The translations under genes and the position numbers were made by a program. From assembly GCA_963920525.1 (NCBI GenBank), contig OY986438.1:48330288-48394287 (forward strand): a stretch of 64,000 nucleotides of DNA, given 5' to 3'. This document shows, one piece after another, positions 20,766 to 33,096 of this stretch (position 1 is the first letter of the stretch; each line of letters opens with the position of its first letter). The notes under the pieces were generated by a model. The model searched no databases, was not told the DNA's origin, and saw only the letters and a program-made list of their open reading frames with translations. Origin of the DNA: Dichetophora obliterata. Its lineage: Eukaryota; Arthropoda; Insecta; Diptera; Sciomyzidae.

Positions 20766-22142
20766 AACCCAGAATTGGACTCAAAATAAGTTTTGTGAGG
20801 AAACTTCTGTATACCTATGCTTAAATTGTAAATGTGTGAGACAAAAAATTAGTTCAGTGAGTAAACTATTAAGTCAGTAAAGCTTTTTTATCTGGCACAA
20901 AACTAGTGTTGAAACACTTTTAAAGAAAAGTTTTAAATTCAATTCCAGGTCCTGTTTTTCAGTACTGATTTAATTCAGTTCGTATGTAAACTTAGCTTAA
21001 GCTATGTATGAAGATTTTAAGTGGATTTAAAACGGAGGTTAATCTTAGTGTAAACGGTCAAAATTAGGAGGATATAAAATGGATAAGGAATTACAGCTTT
21101 CACTACAAAGTATGTTTATAACCCTTAACTATAATAAGAGTTTGAATAGAAAAACCGTATCTGAACCGAAAAAAGATCTAGCTCCTAACTACAAAATTAG
21201 TTTAAATTCCAATTCTGGACTGTTAGAATAAGAAAATTGAATCTTAGTCAAAAAAAGAAGCCACACTCAAAAAATCTGCTTCCCTTAAATTAAGAAACTG
21301 TGGCGCTTCAATCCATAGATATGGATTTTTCTATATTCTATAGAGATTTATCCTTGATGTAGAGAATTTTAACGACCTCACGTCTTGATTTCGTTGCAAC
21401 GTTATCAAAACAGCTTCTTAGTTTTGAAGACAAGTTTTTACTTAAATATAAGAGGTGAAGGTATATTAAAAGTAAAATTTCTAAAAATTGTATAAAAGCA
21501 GAAATAATTTGAAGAAAAACTGTATTGATATCAAGTCCGCTTGCAGTATTTTACAGCATGCTTTCATAAATTTGGAGAAATATAAGTTACTAGCAGGCCA
21601 CTGTTGTCCGCGGCTTCGCCATGTACGTTTTCCCAAATCCCAACGCCTTAAAAACGGGACAATTTTTTCACACATGTTTTTACCTAATTTTTATGTGATA
21701 CGGTTGGTTTTGCGACATCCGACTTAGTGGATTTTTTGGAGTAAAGTCGTAACTTTAAATGTTCACTTCAATTGTATATAATAGTGTAGACAATACTTAG
21801 ATATTTCATAGAAATCAATTTAATTTTTTTTTTACACCACAAGTGATTGATTTAAAGGATGCTTTTCTTATATTTCTAGAAAAAATGCTTTAAAATTACT
21901 TAAAAAGCGAACGATTCTTACTGAAGCAAATTAAGCGACGACTGTTTAACAACTGCGGTGGTCGAATGGATAAGCTAATGCACTTACACACACGCGGCCG
22001 AGGTTCAAGTCTACGGAATAATAATGTTTGCAGTTTTTCGTCAGTATAAAAATTATAATTCTCACAGGATGCTTAAGGAATCTTAAAAAGGTTGTTTTTT
22101 TTTTGCAAAAATTCCAACATTATTCCAGGGATTTAATTTAAA
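20766..22142. other. No gene; one tRNA-like head at 21955-22020
   Basis: Near 21955, GGTGGTCGAATGGATAAGC followed by CGAGGTTCAAGTCTACGG resembles tRNA A and B boxes with about 30 bp between them, but the fold is not a clean cloverleaf. The remainder is AT-rich with diverged repeat fragments (see 19216-20395). Confidence 0.4.
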
Positions 22143-22352
22143 ATTTCTTATCTTCAGAGAAAATGTTTGTCTTAGTTATGGCCGATGATTAATAAACTGT
22201 AGAAAATTTCTTCTTTTCAAAGAAAATGTTTCTCGTAGTTATAATTTATAAACGGTAGACAATTTCTTATTTTAAGAGAAAATGTTTTTCTTAGTTATTA
22301 TATCTTATTATATTATCTCTTATATAGCCGATGATAAATAAATGGTAGAAAA
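22143..22352. repeat. Three tandem units of about 60 bp
   Basis: Units start near 22143, 22206 and 22260. Each runs ATTTCTTNTTTT, AGAGAAAATGTTT, CTTAGTTAT and ends near TAAACNGTAGA. The last unit is extended by an ATTATATT expansion. Confidence 0.8.
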
Positions 22353-23275
22353 ACTTACTCAAATGTAATAAGATTTCAACACAATTGCGCTAAGTTTTTC
22401 AATTCAGTGAAATAGTTCGCAAATGATTGGATAATTTTCCTAAACTATTTCACACTTCTAGTGTCGATTTAACGAAAAATATATACTTAATTTATAGAAA
22501 ATCGGTCATGGCGCTAAATGAAGCTCGATTTTCTAACGATTGGGTGCTATTTTTCTAGATTTTATGGACATTTTTTTCTGAGTGCATGAAGCAAAAAATG
22601 TTGAAAAAATGACATTACTTACGAAGAAAAAATGTTGCAAGTAAGGTTTAATATCAACCTGAACGTGTTCAAAAATCAAAGCAAGACAAAGAGTTGTCCT
22701 ACTTTTACAATATCTCATTTTTTCTAATATTTTCATATGCATTTTAATCTCATAAAGTAATTGTTGGAAACACTGTGACAGCACATTGAGCTGCTTCAAA
22801 TAAGAACATTAAAGCCGGCTAGGTCAGGATTGTGCAATATTGCTATATACTATACATAGTATATCACAGAACGTATATAAAAAATATTGTAAAATAGTGT
22901 GAATTCTTCGTGTATGTGTGTGTTCGGCATGATAGAAGCAAAATGTGAGCAGAGATAGCTTAGTAAACGAGGGGTAAGGGTGCAAGCAATAAGGCTCGAA
23001 AGGGAATCACTAGTATTTTTTAAACATTTCTGTTGCAATGTAGGAAAAAGCACTCGAGGTATTGAAAAAAAACTTCCAACCAGAAAGAAAAAGTGTCGAA
23101 ATAAAAAATGTTTAAAAATAGAAGTGTAAAAAGTAATGGTTAAAGCAGAGATAAGCGTAAAATAAGCTAAAGTAAAGAAGAAAAGTTCACTCCAACAAAG
23201 CTTAAAATAAATATCAAACATAAAGAAATTAAATTAATTATTTGTTAAGACTTAAAAAAATAAAACAAAAAAAAT
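22353..23275. other. No gene seen
   Basis: Low-complexity AT-rich sequence. A minus-strand frame at 22850-23221 is hydrophobic only because of T-rich codons and has no motif. Confidence 0.45.
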
Positions 23276-23389
23276 GTGTGGAAAATAATAAAAAAAAACG
23301 ATAAAATAAAACCAATTGATAAAACAATCAACAAAGCTAAAATAATGCTCAAGACAAACAACATAAACACCAGCAACGACGACGACAAT

Positions 23390-23424
<35 letters not shown>

Positions 23425-23700
23425 GATCAAATCAACAGACAATAACCGCGAAAAGTAATGCCGGGCATTGAACGCAAAAATGGAAGCGAGAAGAAATAAA
23501 CGCCGTTGCGTTGATGGAGCGAACGAACGAGGCATTCCGTCCGACAGCCAGCCAACTTTTCATCGATTAAAAAGCGCATTATTTAAAAAGAAATAGACGC
23601 AAATGCACACACAAATCCACACGAACAAATACAAAAATAAAAACAAACGCACTGGCAAAATCAACGCTGGAGAAGTCACAAGAAAGTTACTGGCCTTAGA
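23276..23700 (+). other. Exon-like A/C-rich island with (AAC)n
   Basis: The base composition resembles the island at 8240-9601: CAACAACAAC run at 23390-23423, a GACGACGACAATAAC tract and CA-rich sequence to about 23660. A 60-codon plus frame at 23276-23458 is mostly Lys/Asn from the repeat and is not believable as protein. It could be part of a long 5' untranslated region, or simple repeat DNA. Confidence 0.25.
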
Positions 23701-24280
23701 TTTTTCCTGATGAGAAAGAAACCCGTTTAGGATGTCTTTTTTTTTTCTTCTAGGAAAACTATGCACAAATAGGACCAAAGGACTTATAATAAATATTAAA
23801 AAAAAAAATCATAATTAAGGGGTATTTTTGTTTTTGTTTTTTTAGCTTACATTTTCACGGGTATTTGCGGGTAGTAGTAGAACGCGTAGAACACGTCAAG
23901 TTGTACAGGTGCGTGTTCATCCGCGTACACAGATTTAAACTTTCACGTTTTAAAACATTCGAGTTTTTACGACTTTCACAATTCTGTTTTAAGTCCAATA
24001 GATTTTGAGTGCCATTGGAATTGCTTTTAAGTATTAGAGGATTATTCGAAAAAAACCATTTCAATAGGTTTGACTTGCTTCCGATTTCTTCATTAGAGCT
24101 TTTTTGGCGCATGAAATTCTTTATTATTATCATTTTATGACCATCGAATGTCCATGATTATCTCTACTCCTAGGTGAATCATTGGAACATTATGTGATTC
24201 GATGGATTCTCTGGACATAAATGGATAATTCTATGGATGTGTAGAAATCATTGCAAAATATTATCAAAATTCCGGCTCAG

Positions 24281-24900
24281 TTGTGAAAATACGCAATGTA
24301 AGTTTCGTCATATTCCGACGGTCATCATGGCTTCAGTGCACAATTCGTCGCACCGAGGAAAGGTTTGAGCATGAGTACACTCTTTTGGACCTTAAGCCAC
24401 CAACATTGGTGCGAAGTGAAGGAACCATAGCTGTCGTAGCGGCCAGTGGCAAAGAAGGCTTAGAAATGTAGATTTGGCGCCGATTAGCTGAATTGGGCAT
24501 CGGCAGAGTCAACCAGGCTTTTTTTGCGGTTGGATTTGACCCAATGTCCGTATAAGATTGTGATGACGTAAGAACTGAGGCCGTGAGTTCGCTAATAAGG
24601 CGCTGGAAATGTTGGCCGGAGAGCCAGATTTTGGCAAAAAAATCATCTTCTCGGAAAAGGCCCATTTTTGGCTCAGCGGCTATGTCAATAAGCAAAATTG
24701 TCTTTTTTTTAGCGAACACAATCCACAAGTGTTCGACCTAGCATCAATGCATCCACAAAGACTGACGATTTTTATGCCCAAAACTCAATAGTGCGTTAGG
24801 TTGGTAGGCCGTTGATCGGACTTTGGTCTGCGTTGTAAAAACTTTACGATACAAGTGTCAAAACGGACGACCTCAAAAATTTGCAAAACTCAATGTTGCG
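24281..24900 (+). pseudogene. Tc1/mariner-superfamily transposase relic
   Basis: The first block, TIRRTEERFEHEYTLLDLKP followed by EGTIAVVAASGKEGLEM (24336-24468), matches the helix-turn-helix and linker region of a mariner-like family widespread in insects. The second, IIFSEKAHFWLSGYVNKQNC (24640-24700), matches its first catalytic block (usually DEAHFWLNGYVNKQN), with the aspartate replaced by Ser/Glu context. MHPQRLTIF (24750-24776) follows. Between the blocks are several stops and frameshifts. The second and third catalytic positions are not recognisable downstream. Inverted ends were not found. Confidence 0.72.
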
Positions 24901-25340
24901 TTGACAGATCGTGCCTCTGTCATTTCGATGATGCCAATAAAAGCAGCTATTCAAAAAATTCCACAAAAATACCCTCTTTTCCCAAATTATGCAATTTTTA
25001 ATGTGTATTTAGTTTTAAATAATTTTCAAAATGAAAATGTGATAATTTGATTGATTTAAAAATTTTTAACTTAAAAAAGTAAAAAAGGCATTTTTGTTAC
25101 TGATTATTTTTTATTTAAAGTAGGACTTTTTGATTTTACGTTATTTTTATTCGCTATTTTGTTATATATGTGTAGCAGAGATGCAGTGATTGAGCTTACT
25201 CATCGTGGTGTGAGTTCGATAACAGCAAAGAAACTTTCTATTCTTTTTTCAAAGTAAAAATCAATCTTTTATATTATAATACTATTTCTTATATACAAAT
25301 ATATGCATCAATTTTAATTAGATACATGATTAAATTATAA

Positions 25341-25430
25341 ACGATTTAAAACTATCAAACAACTAGAATTTGTATTTAAAATCAAGAATGGTTTAAACTA
25401 TCAAACATTTAGAATTTGTATTTAAATCAT
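25341..25430 (+). repeat. Two 44-bp tandem units; inverted partner at 62131-62212
   Basis: Each unit contains TAAACTATCAAACA and TAGAATTTGTATTTAAA. The reverse complement of the whole pair is present at 62131-62212 with about 85% identity by eye. Confidence 0.8.
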
Positions 25431-25816
25431 AGAAAATTAACATATTAAATTATATGTATATCATATTAAATACACCAAAATCGTTATTATATTACTTTAA
25501 CTGCATAAAAGTTTAAAAAGTCACAACAATTATAAAATCCCACGGTTATCCCATGAAAAACTTTGTTACCATCGAAATACAAGAAATACCCACGTATTAA
25601 CATTTCTCAGTGAAAATGCAACCCAGCATTGGCATGGAATGTCAAACGCACGAGTAGAAAAATTCTCTACTCATAACTTTGATCGTACTTTACCTGCTTT
25701 ACATTTTTACAGGATGAGGTCAAAGCAAAGTATGAGGTCGCATTTAGTGTTACTTCATAAGAACTCGTTGTTTCTAGTATAGCTGTCAAAGGCCGACCGA
25801 CCAAACGCGCTATTAA

Positions 25817-25994
25817 GTTTTGGGCATTATGTCCGCTTTGAAAGAGACATAATGTCCATGGACGTTGTTTTAATGATTTGTCCTTGTTATGTTAAAAAAA
25901 ATCAACATTCCGTAAAAGGGCTTTTAAGAAAAAGGAAATGGAGCTTGGAGTGGACACAATGTCCATGGACCTTATGTCTGTTTGAAGCTGGGCG
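25817..25994. mobile_element. Possible short TTAA-flanked element
   Basis: TTAA at 25813-25816 and 25995-25998 flank inverted blocks: GGGCATTATGTCC with GACATAATGTCCATGGACGT at the left, and GGACACAATGTCCATGGACC with TATGTCTGTTTGAAGCTGGG at the right. The inverted match is imperfect, and each side also contains its own small palindrome. Confidence 0.45.
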
Positions 25995-26142
25995 TTAAGT
26001 CCCCCCACCGCAGGTTATTGCACGACGGAATCATCGGACCTTATTTCTTTCCAAATGAGGAAGTGATACCGTTACCGTCAATGGTCCTCAGTATGAAGCA
26101 CTGGTAACCGACTTTCTGTAGCCTAGGATACATTAATATATA

Positions 26143-26997
26143 TCTATATTATTCATTTATATAAAATGGATAAGACTTTTTAAAATAGCTTTAATAATAA
26201 ATATATGCAAGGCCTTTATACTACACCTTTTTTTTAATAAAATCAAGAAATTTAAAATTAAGTTAATGTTTTAAAATTATGTTTTTAAAAAATTACATGA
26301 ATTATTAAAAGCGGTGATCTAAAAATAGCCTACTGCTTTAAAATGTCATATGATTAGTAGCCATATAATTCAAATGAATGAATTCCTAAATGTGTGAAGT
26401 CATATACAAATTTAAACAGTGAGTTGATCACAGCTTAGTCATTCAAAGACTACTGAAGAGGAAAATGTAGTAATTTCCAAAACAGACTGTCTAGTCAGCT
26501 AAGTGATTGACTCTATACAGAGTTGTTGTTGCCTTCTTAAAAACTTACTTGATCTAAAACTCGCTTAAGAGCTTTAAAGCTTAAATTCATGTAATAATTT
26601 AACAGATCATAAAACTAATAAACTAATGTATAAATAAACTAAAAAATTAAGCATGTTTAAAAAAAAAACAACAAAGAAGATTGTTTTTAATTGTATTTTC
26701 CTCAAGTTCTGATTTTTTTGAGTAAATATTATTTGTTAAAAAAAATTTTCTTACCTTCAAAACAACACCTAAAAACTCAAAAATTTGCGAATTTTGCGAA
26801 AAAAAAAGGATTCTTAGATTTTGGCGAAACTTTTTGCAATTTTCAAAAAGGATTCTTTGATTTTGACGAAACTTTTTTTGTAATTTTACTTAAAGTATTA
26901 ACTTTTAATTTCTAAAATATTATCTGCCCGTTTGCATGAACAAGAAAGTTACTCTAGATAACAAAAGAGTTTTAATAACACAGGGTATTTCAGCTAG
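26143..26997 (+). mobile_element. Helitron (non-autonomous), plus strand
   Basis: It starts A|TCTATATTATTCATTT and ends CAGGGTATTTCAGCTAG|T. The 285-bp interior block (26290-26580) is homologous to 17968-18252 in reverse. The 3' part has a 42-bp direct duplication near 26800-26885 (AAAAAGGATTCTT and TTTTGNCGAAACTTTTT). No coding capacity. Confidence 0.78.
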
Positions 26998-27152
26998 TTT
27001 ATATATTAAAGCTTAGTATGCTGCAGGAACGAAAATTTTTAGGCATTTAATTCTACACGCGAAATTTTGGTGTAGACTCAACACTAACACATACTTACCA
27101 TAACGTGTTTGTTTAACATATTTGATGAATATCAAATTTCCATGCCAGTTAA

Positions 27153-27433
27153 AGCCTGAACACACAGCTCGCGACGGGCGACGAGCACCAAATGTCACTT
27201 TTGATTTACATGTATTTCTTATGGGAAGAATTCTTGGAGACTTTTACGACGACATTGTCGCGCGGCATCGAATGCCGTTGTCGCCAGCTTCAATTTAATT
27301 CTAATTTGACACGCGATAAAAAAGGAAATTTTTACCATTGTTTACATTTGTCATTGTTTCGTGCTACAAATGTTACAACAACAGAATGGAAACATGTCGC
27401 TCGTCGCTTGTTGTGCTGAATGTGTTCAGGACT
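27153..27433. mobile_element. 281-bp MITE flanked by TTAA
   Basis: The ends are AGCCTGAACACACAG and AGTCCTGAACACATTCAG (reverse complement), and both sides show a GCGACGAGC motif (27165-27185; inverted near 27402-27412). TTAA flanks both sides (27149-27152 and 27434-27437). It has no gene. Confidence 0.65.
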
Positions 27434-27970
27434 TTAAATGTACGAACATATAAAAGGCAGCGCAATTTTGACATTCTAACTCTCCAATCATGGTTGTGAA
27501 CTTGGCTGCATTGAACAACTTTTTCGGTTCAACAGCGTACTAACCAACAAAAAAAAAAAAATTTCGCCACCTTTCCGCTGTCAAAAACGCAATACATTTC
27601 TTAGGGAAGATTTCATTTCGCTTCTACAGCATACTAAGCTTAAAGAGGAATAAAAGGCGCAATTAGACAGAATAATAAAACGTAGTGCATACTTTTAAGG
27701 ATCTACTAAAAATGGTATCTTTTCAATAGAACTACCAACTCAACTGATAAGTGTGTTTCGGAAGTACAAACTTCCTTTTTCTTTAAAAAATAAAACAAAA
27801 AGACTGGCCATGTCAGCCCTTTTGATGAACTCAGGTGTGTTGTGCTTGTTATTAAGTGAGTACACAATTAATTGAGAACAGAAAGTTTAACGCCAACTCT
27901 AAACGGCTAATGTGCATGTTCTGAAGAAGCTTTACATGGCATGGTTTTATTCTCTACTTTTGGAAAAAAC
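27434..27970. other. No gene seen
   Basis: AT-rich sequence without supportable features. Confidence 0.45.
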
Positions 27971-27974
27971 TTTT

Positions 27975-28055
27975 TTGTGTTTGATGGAATTCGAACCTGG
28001 TGCTCCGGTGTTTTTTTGGAATAGAGGCCACGCATCTTAACCGACCAAGCCTTTT
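27975..28055 (-). repeat. tRNA-like repeat head, minus strand
   Basis: On the minus strand GGCTTGGTCGGTTAAGATGC (A-box-like) is followed by CACCAGGTTCGAATTCC with a good B box (GGTTCGAATTC). A T-rich interruption lies where the anticodon arm would be. It is probably a SINE head or decayed tRNA, not a working tRNA gene. Confidence 0.5.
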
Positions 28056-31000
28056 TACGGTAAAAATTTTCGATCATGTTGCATGAGTTTTAAGTAAAAA
28101 CATAAAAGAGGTCCAAGGGAGGTACCCGTAGGACTTTTGTAACTTTACGACTACACATACACAAACAAATTTTTTTCGTTTAAAATTTATTCCGCATGAA
28201 ACGAATGTTTTTCATTGGTATTGGTATCAAGGGAGTGCTCGAATGCATTTGCCAGGTTGTAAAGAATAGTTTAGTTTTTTCTCGCCAATTTTAACAAAAT
28301 TCGGAACGGTTTGAAATTTGTGAACCAAAACTGGTAAAAAAAGACGAGCACTTTTCAGTATTTTTGCGATTTTGAGGCTTCGATGCAGTTTTGTTTTTTT
28401 GGGTTAGTTTGAAGACAAGAAAGCAAAATGCCAAATTCAAAAAAATCCATATATGGTTCTGCTATTTACGTCCAGCACTTTAAGGAACAGTAGTCAAAAA
28501 GTTGTTTGAATTTTCGGTTTGGTTTCACCACAATAAGCGACAGCGGGATTGTTGCGACAAAATTGCAGGAGGTGCACTACCGTGCTGCCTCACCCAGCCT
28601 GGCTATTTGAGATTTTATTTTCTTTTGTCCAACTTGAAATCATGGCTCTGGGAAAAAAATGAGCTCTAACAAGTTTACAGAAGAATTTAAATAGTCGTCA
28701 GTTTTGGAGGAGTACAAGAAATGACTGAAAATGTGAAAGTTTCATCTTCATTGGCCCAACCATGTCGAAGTAATATCATTTTCCCATAGCATTCCAGAAC
28801 TTCACTTTTATGCTTCTTGACCGAATATCTTTCGGATAAAATGGTCTGATCTCCTTTACTTCTAAGCATTGATGTGAGAATCTTTTCAAAACAGAACTGT
28901 TTCGTGATTTCTCTATTGTTTTTTGGCTGCCTCAAGACAATAAGACGTATGACTGATTGTTATGAAGAAAAGTCTTACTGGTGTAATTAAAAAAATTCAG
29001 TGAAAATAGGTAGGAACTCTGAAGAAGACCTCATCTGTCCATGTGAACTTGTTTCTTGAAGTTTTAATGTTTTCTCTTCTTAGAAACTCGTCTTACTTTG
29101 AGTTCATCATGAATCTCTAGACTCAATCAACTACTTTTTTTTTATCTATTAATGCATTTCTTTCATTGAAAATATATAAAGATGATACCATGCATACCTA
29201 TGTATGTGTTTATATTCAATTTCAATCACTGCAATTTCTCTCTACTAAAACAAAAGAAAAGTCTAACAAATAAAAATAGAAAGAAAATTATTTTCCCAGT
29301 TAGCTATGAATGTGTGACTCGTAGACGAGACGAGAAGACATGCAAACGCCCTAAATAAAAAACAAGACAAACTTGTCTGTGTTGGCCGACCAAAAACAAG
29401 AAGAAAAAAAAAGAATAGAAGTACGTAGAAATTTGCAACGAAACAAAAAAAAAAGCTTTGATGCAAAAAATTTTCCAAGTAAAAGATACAAATATGGCAA
29501 CTGCAGCATTGAGTATTTTTTATCTACAAGAGAAACACTGTACAGCACTTTACAGATAGTATCCATGAGATAAGATGAGTTGTAGCAACTGATGATGATA
29601 GACAAGATGATTTTGTTTGTTGTTCAAAATGTCTAAATACATGTAGCTATTTCTAGTTTTTTTTTTTTTAATTTTGCAACAGCAGCAATTTTAAGAGAAA
29701 CGCACGGCCTTTATAGCCAAGTAGCTATAAAATATCACAACAATGCCATGAGAGTGCATAAAGAAGATACATTGCAGCCATCAGACAAGACAAGGAGATA
29801 AACTATCTTATGTTAGTGGATTATGCGAATATGAATGACACCAAAACCAATAAACTAAAGATGCCTCAAGGAGAAACCAGTTGGAAATCGGTGACTTTCA
29901 GTAGATACTTTTATGCTGTCGTTGTTGTTGTTGCTACTACTTTGGTTTAATTATTTCTTTACTTTATTAACAGGATACAAGCTAGAAACTTATGAAATGA
30001 TTCGCATTCATTAAAAATAAAAAAGCAGGCTGCAAGCAGAACCAGCCTCAAGATGAACTTGTTAGACAAGTGTTAAGGACTGTCTTAGAGAAATAATTAT
30101 TGTTTAGAGTAAAAAAATATTCTTTCAAGTATGGATTCTCATCAGATAGAACAACAACTAAAAACTCATCAAAAATACTAGTTTACGCAACTTTAAATGA
30201 AATATTAATGGAAAAACTAATAACAGACCCTTAAAACACTAAAAAACCCTCCATTAAACACGATTTTTTTGTTTTTGGTAGTTCGATTAAGTATTACTTT
30301 TAGATAACAAAAACCATGTAGCCTTTTACAAGTTAGTTTGATTGTTTTAATTTTTTTCTGTGTACTACATATTCTCGAAGTTTCAACAACGTTAAAACAT
30401 AACAAAAATTTTCGCCTAAGAGAAGCTTCTCATTGAAATCTGAATTTTAAATTTTAACTTATTATTAATTTCAAGTTTAATAAGAACGAGTTCTTTTTCT
30501 ATACAAAGAAATGTAATTAAGAATTAAACATTACAGTTGAAATTAATTTTAAATTTTAACGTAATTTCGTAACATTATATAAATGTGAATTTTCTGCAAA
30601 ATGTACGGCAAAGTGGAAATAATGGGCCGAAGCCGATCACATTTAATCCTTGCTTTCGTTATTTATTAATTTCAGTACAAAAAACGGCAATCATTAAGGA
30701 TGTAGAGTCTGGTGGTTTAAAAAACTCGATTTCTTTAATGTGCTTCGAAAGTACAATATATTGAGAAAATAATTTCATGCCAAAATTTAAAATATTAACA
30801 AAATTATAGCACATAGACGAGAGCGCCTCATAGCTGCGCGCTGTATGTTGTTGTTAAAACTATAAAAGCGTTTTTTTTTTAAATCTAACACGACGATTGG
30901 GCTAATAGTTCACTTTTAATCATTTTTTCCTATTTTTACCACGATTTAAAAAAACACGGAATTTTTAAAAATTTATGTTTAGAAGTCCGTCATTTTGAAC

Positions 31001-31183
31001 GCTGCTTTGCTTTACACCTCAGCTATGCAGTATTTTTCTGCTACGCCGCATCGTTTGTGTGCTTTGCCGATCATGTCTGCATGAAAAAAACGATTTGTGC
31101 CGAGCACGCGTGCCTATGGCGTGCCAAACACTGAATTAAAGGTAAAATTAGCTGTACCACTCCCAAGCTTACGCCTGGTTTCT
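28056..31183. other. No gene seen
   Basis: About 3.1 kb of AT-rich DNA. A minus-strand frame at 28687-28935 (82 codons) is the least low-complexity one, but it has no recognised motif. The (GTT)n stretch near 29921-29934 is a microsatellite. No RNA gene signals. Confidence 0.4.
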
Positions 31184-31354
31184 AAGGTTGCGGACAGAGT
31201 GAACGCCGATTCAGACAGGCAGCCGCAGGCAGAAACCTGCGAAGAAACGAGAAAGAAATAAAGCCTAGCCGACTTTTATCTCGCTTGTTCACACAGTTTG
31301 CCTTCGCTTATCTGCCTGCTTGTCTGAATCGGCGTTCATTCTGTTCGCAACCTA
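31184..31354. repeat. Foldback palindrome, unit 1
   Basis: The arms are inverted copies containing AGGTTGCGNACAGANTGAAC and GCCGATTCAGACA. The GC-rich arms stand out from AT-rich surroundings. The loop contains GAAACGAGAAAGAAATAAAG. Confidence 0.9.
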
Positions 31355-31356
31355 AG

Positions 31357-31530
31357 GCAGCCCGCAGAATAAACGCCGAAGCAGGCAGACAGGCAGGCAG
31401 GCAGACAGGCACAGGAAAACTATGTGAACAAGCGAAATAAAAGTTAGCTTTGCTTTATTTCTATCTCGTTTCTTCGCAGGCCACAACCTGCGCCTGCCTG
31501 CCTGCTTCGGCGTTTACTCTGCGGGCAGCC
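31357..31530. repeat. Foldback palindrome, unit 2 (inverted relative to unit 1)
   Basis: The arms share GGCNGCCCGCAGANTAAACG and CCGAAGCAGGCAG. The left arm has an expanded CAGGCAGACAGGCAG run. The loop reads in the opposite direction to that of unit 1 (CTTTATTTCTATCTCGTTTC), so the two units together form a 346-bp super-palindrome. Confidence 0.9.
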
Positions 31531-33092
31531 GAAGGGTGGAATGTGAGCAAACCTTCTTAGAATTCTCAGACAGTAATATATTTTTCGAATTATCGGAGCA
31601 CGTAAATGTTGAGTGTAAGTGGTAGCCAAAACTTACAGCATTTCTTACACATTTGAGTTTTCTATCACCTATAAATAAATCTGGAATGTTTTCAAAACAT
31701 ATTTTAAAAGCAGTGATCGGTAGAACTTAAGAGTGCTGTTAGCTGCGAACCTTTTTCTATATCCCACATTTTTAAAATAGAAATACAAATCATGTATCAT
31801 TTGTATGTTTTAAGTAAAGGTCAATAAATCTAAGCTTTCAGTAATCGTGTGGTTTGTAAAATTCGAATGAGTTTTTATTTCCGATTTATTTCTCTAGTAG
31901 TTACGTATTTTAAATCAAAAGCAACAATTTTTCTAAAAGTGGGGCGGGGGGGGGGGGGGGGGTTAAAAGTCAAATAAGAATGAAAAAATTTTACAAACTT
32001 TTTCAAAAAGGTGGTACTATTTATAATGTTATAAAATAAAGAATAGGATTTGAAATATTTATAAAAAGTAACATATCTAAAAAGACAAAGTTTATTCCAA
32101 GTTCCACAGAGGACTAAAGTTTATTATACTTTTTATTAGTAAAAAGTACATTTCTATGCGTTGGTTTATGAAAATTTTAACTGGCATATTATATTTACTA
32201 CTTACGTTCATGATGCAAACTATCAAAATATTAAACCAACCTGCAAAGAAAAAAAAAATAAAAAGAGATAAAGATTAATATTAAAAAAACAACAAACAGC
32301 ATTGAATAATGTTATTTATTATTTATGAATAAGCAAACTATAAACAAATATCTATAATTTTGTGCAAATAATGATGTAGCCAACTTCAATCAACATCAAT
32401 AACCTTGGAGAGCGTTATGAGAATACTTAACCAACCACAAAATCATAATAAACAAATAAAAAACACTCAATGGAGTGAATATTGAATATTTTGTTTTTCT
32501 ATTAAATAGTTAAATACTGCTTTAATGAAAAAAATTGAAAAAGTGAGTATGACGCACTTTAAAAAAAAAATAAAAATAACAAATCTCTATTTTGTAAGCA
32601 ACAAACATCTGAGAGTCTAGGCGAGTTTAATGTATAGTTGATATACGCTGTTGGGTAGAAGATTGGAGACCACATTAAACGATGATAATTTTATCTAAGC
32701 ACAAATTTCTGAAGATCTTACAATAAAAAAGAATTCACAATTGATTAACGTTTTTTAATGTGTGAAGTGATTCTTTTGAGTAAAACTGGTTATTAAATTG
32801 GCAAGAAACAAATGTCAAATAAGCTAAAAGGGAATCAACTATAAAACAAAAACTATAGAAAATTACCTTTTTTTTCTAACGAAAAATCATGTTTTTTCAA
32901 GGTTGTTTCCAAGAGTGCTTCTTTACTTTCTTTACACGTCTAAAATGTTCTCTAAAATATTGGCTTTGTTTTCTTATGTAATTGCTTTTTTATAAGATGT
33001 TTCAGCAATGTTTACAAATAAAACTAAAATCATCGTGTTTATTTAAACAGCCGACGTTATATTTTACTTACAAAGCCATAAAAATTACCACT
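31531..33092. other. No gene; poly-G run at 31941-31962
   Basis: A G4-C-G17 run is an extreme outlier in this AT-rich DNA. The remaining sequence holds no recognised feature. Confidence 0.6.
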
Positions 33093-33096
33093 TTAA

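Noticed and set aside
22850..23221. 123-codon minus-strand frame with hydrophobic stretches as a membrane protein
   Set aside because: The hydrophobicity comes from T-rich low-complexity sequence, and there is no family resemblance or start context.
23245..23535. Leucine-rich 96-codon minus-strand frame
   Set aside because: It is the complement of the AAC/AAT repeat.
17410..26997. A single 9.6-kb transposon with long inverted ends
   Set aside because: Each side is a separate Helitron with its own 5' TC and 3' CTAG ends, which explains the inverted repeat.
28687..28935. 82-codon minus-strand frame as a host exon
   Set aside because: Reasonable composition, but no motif and no convincing splice sites that I could identify.
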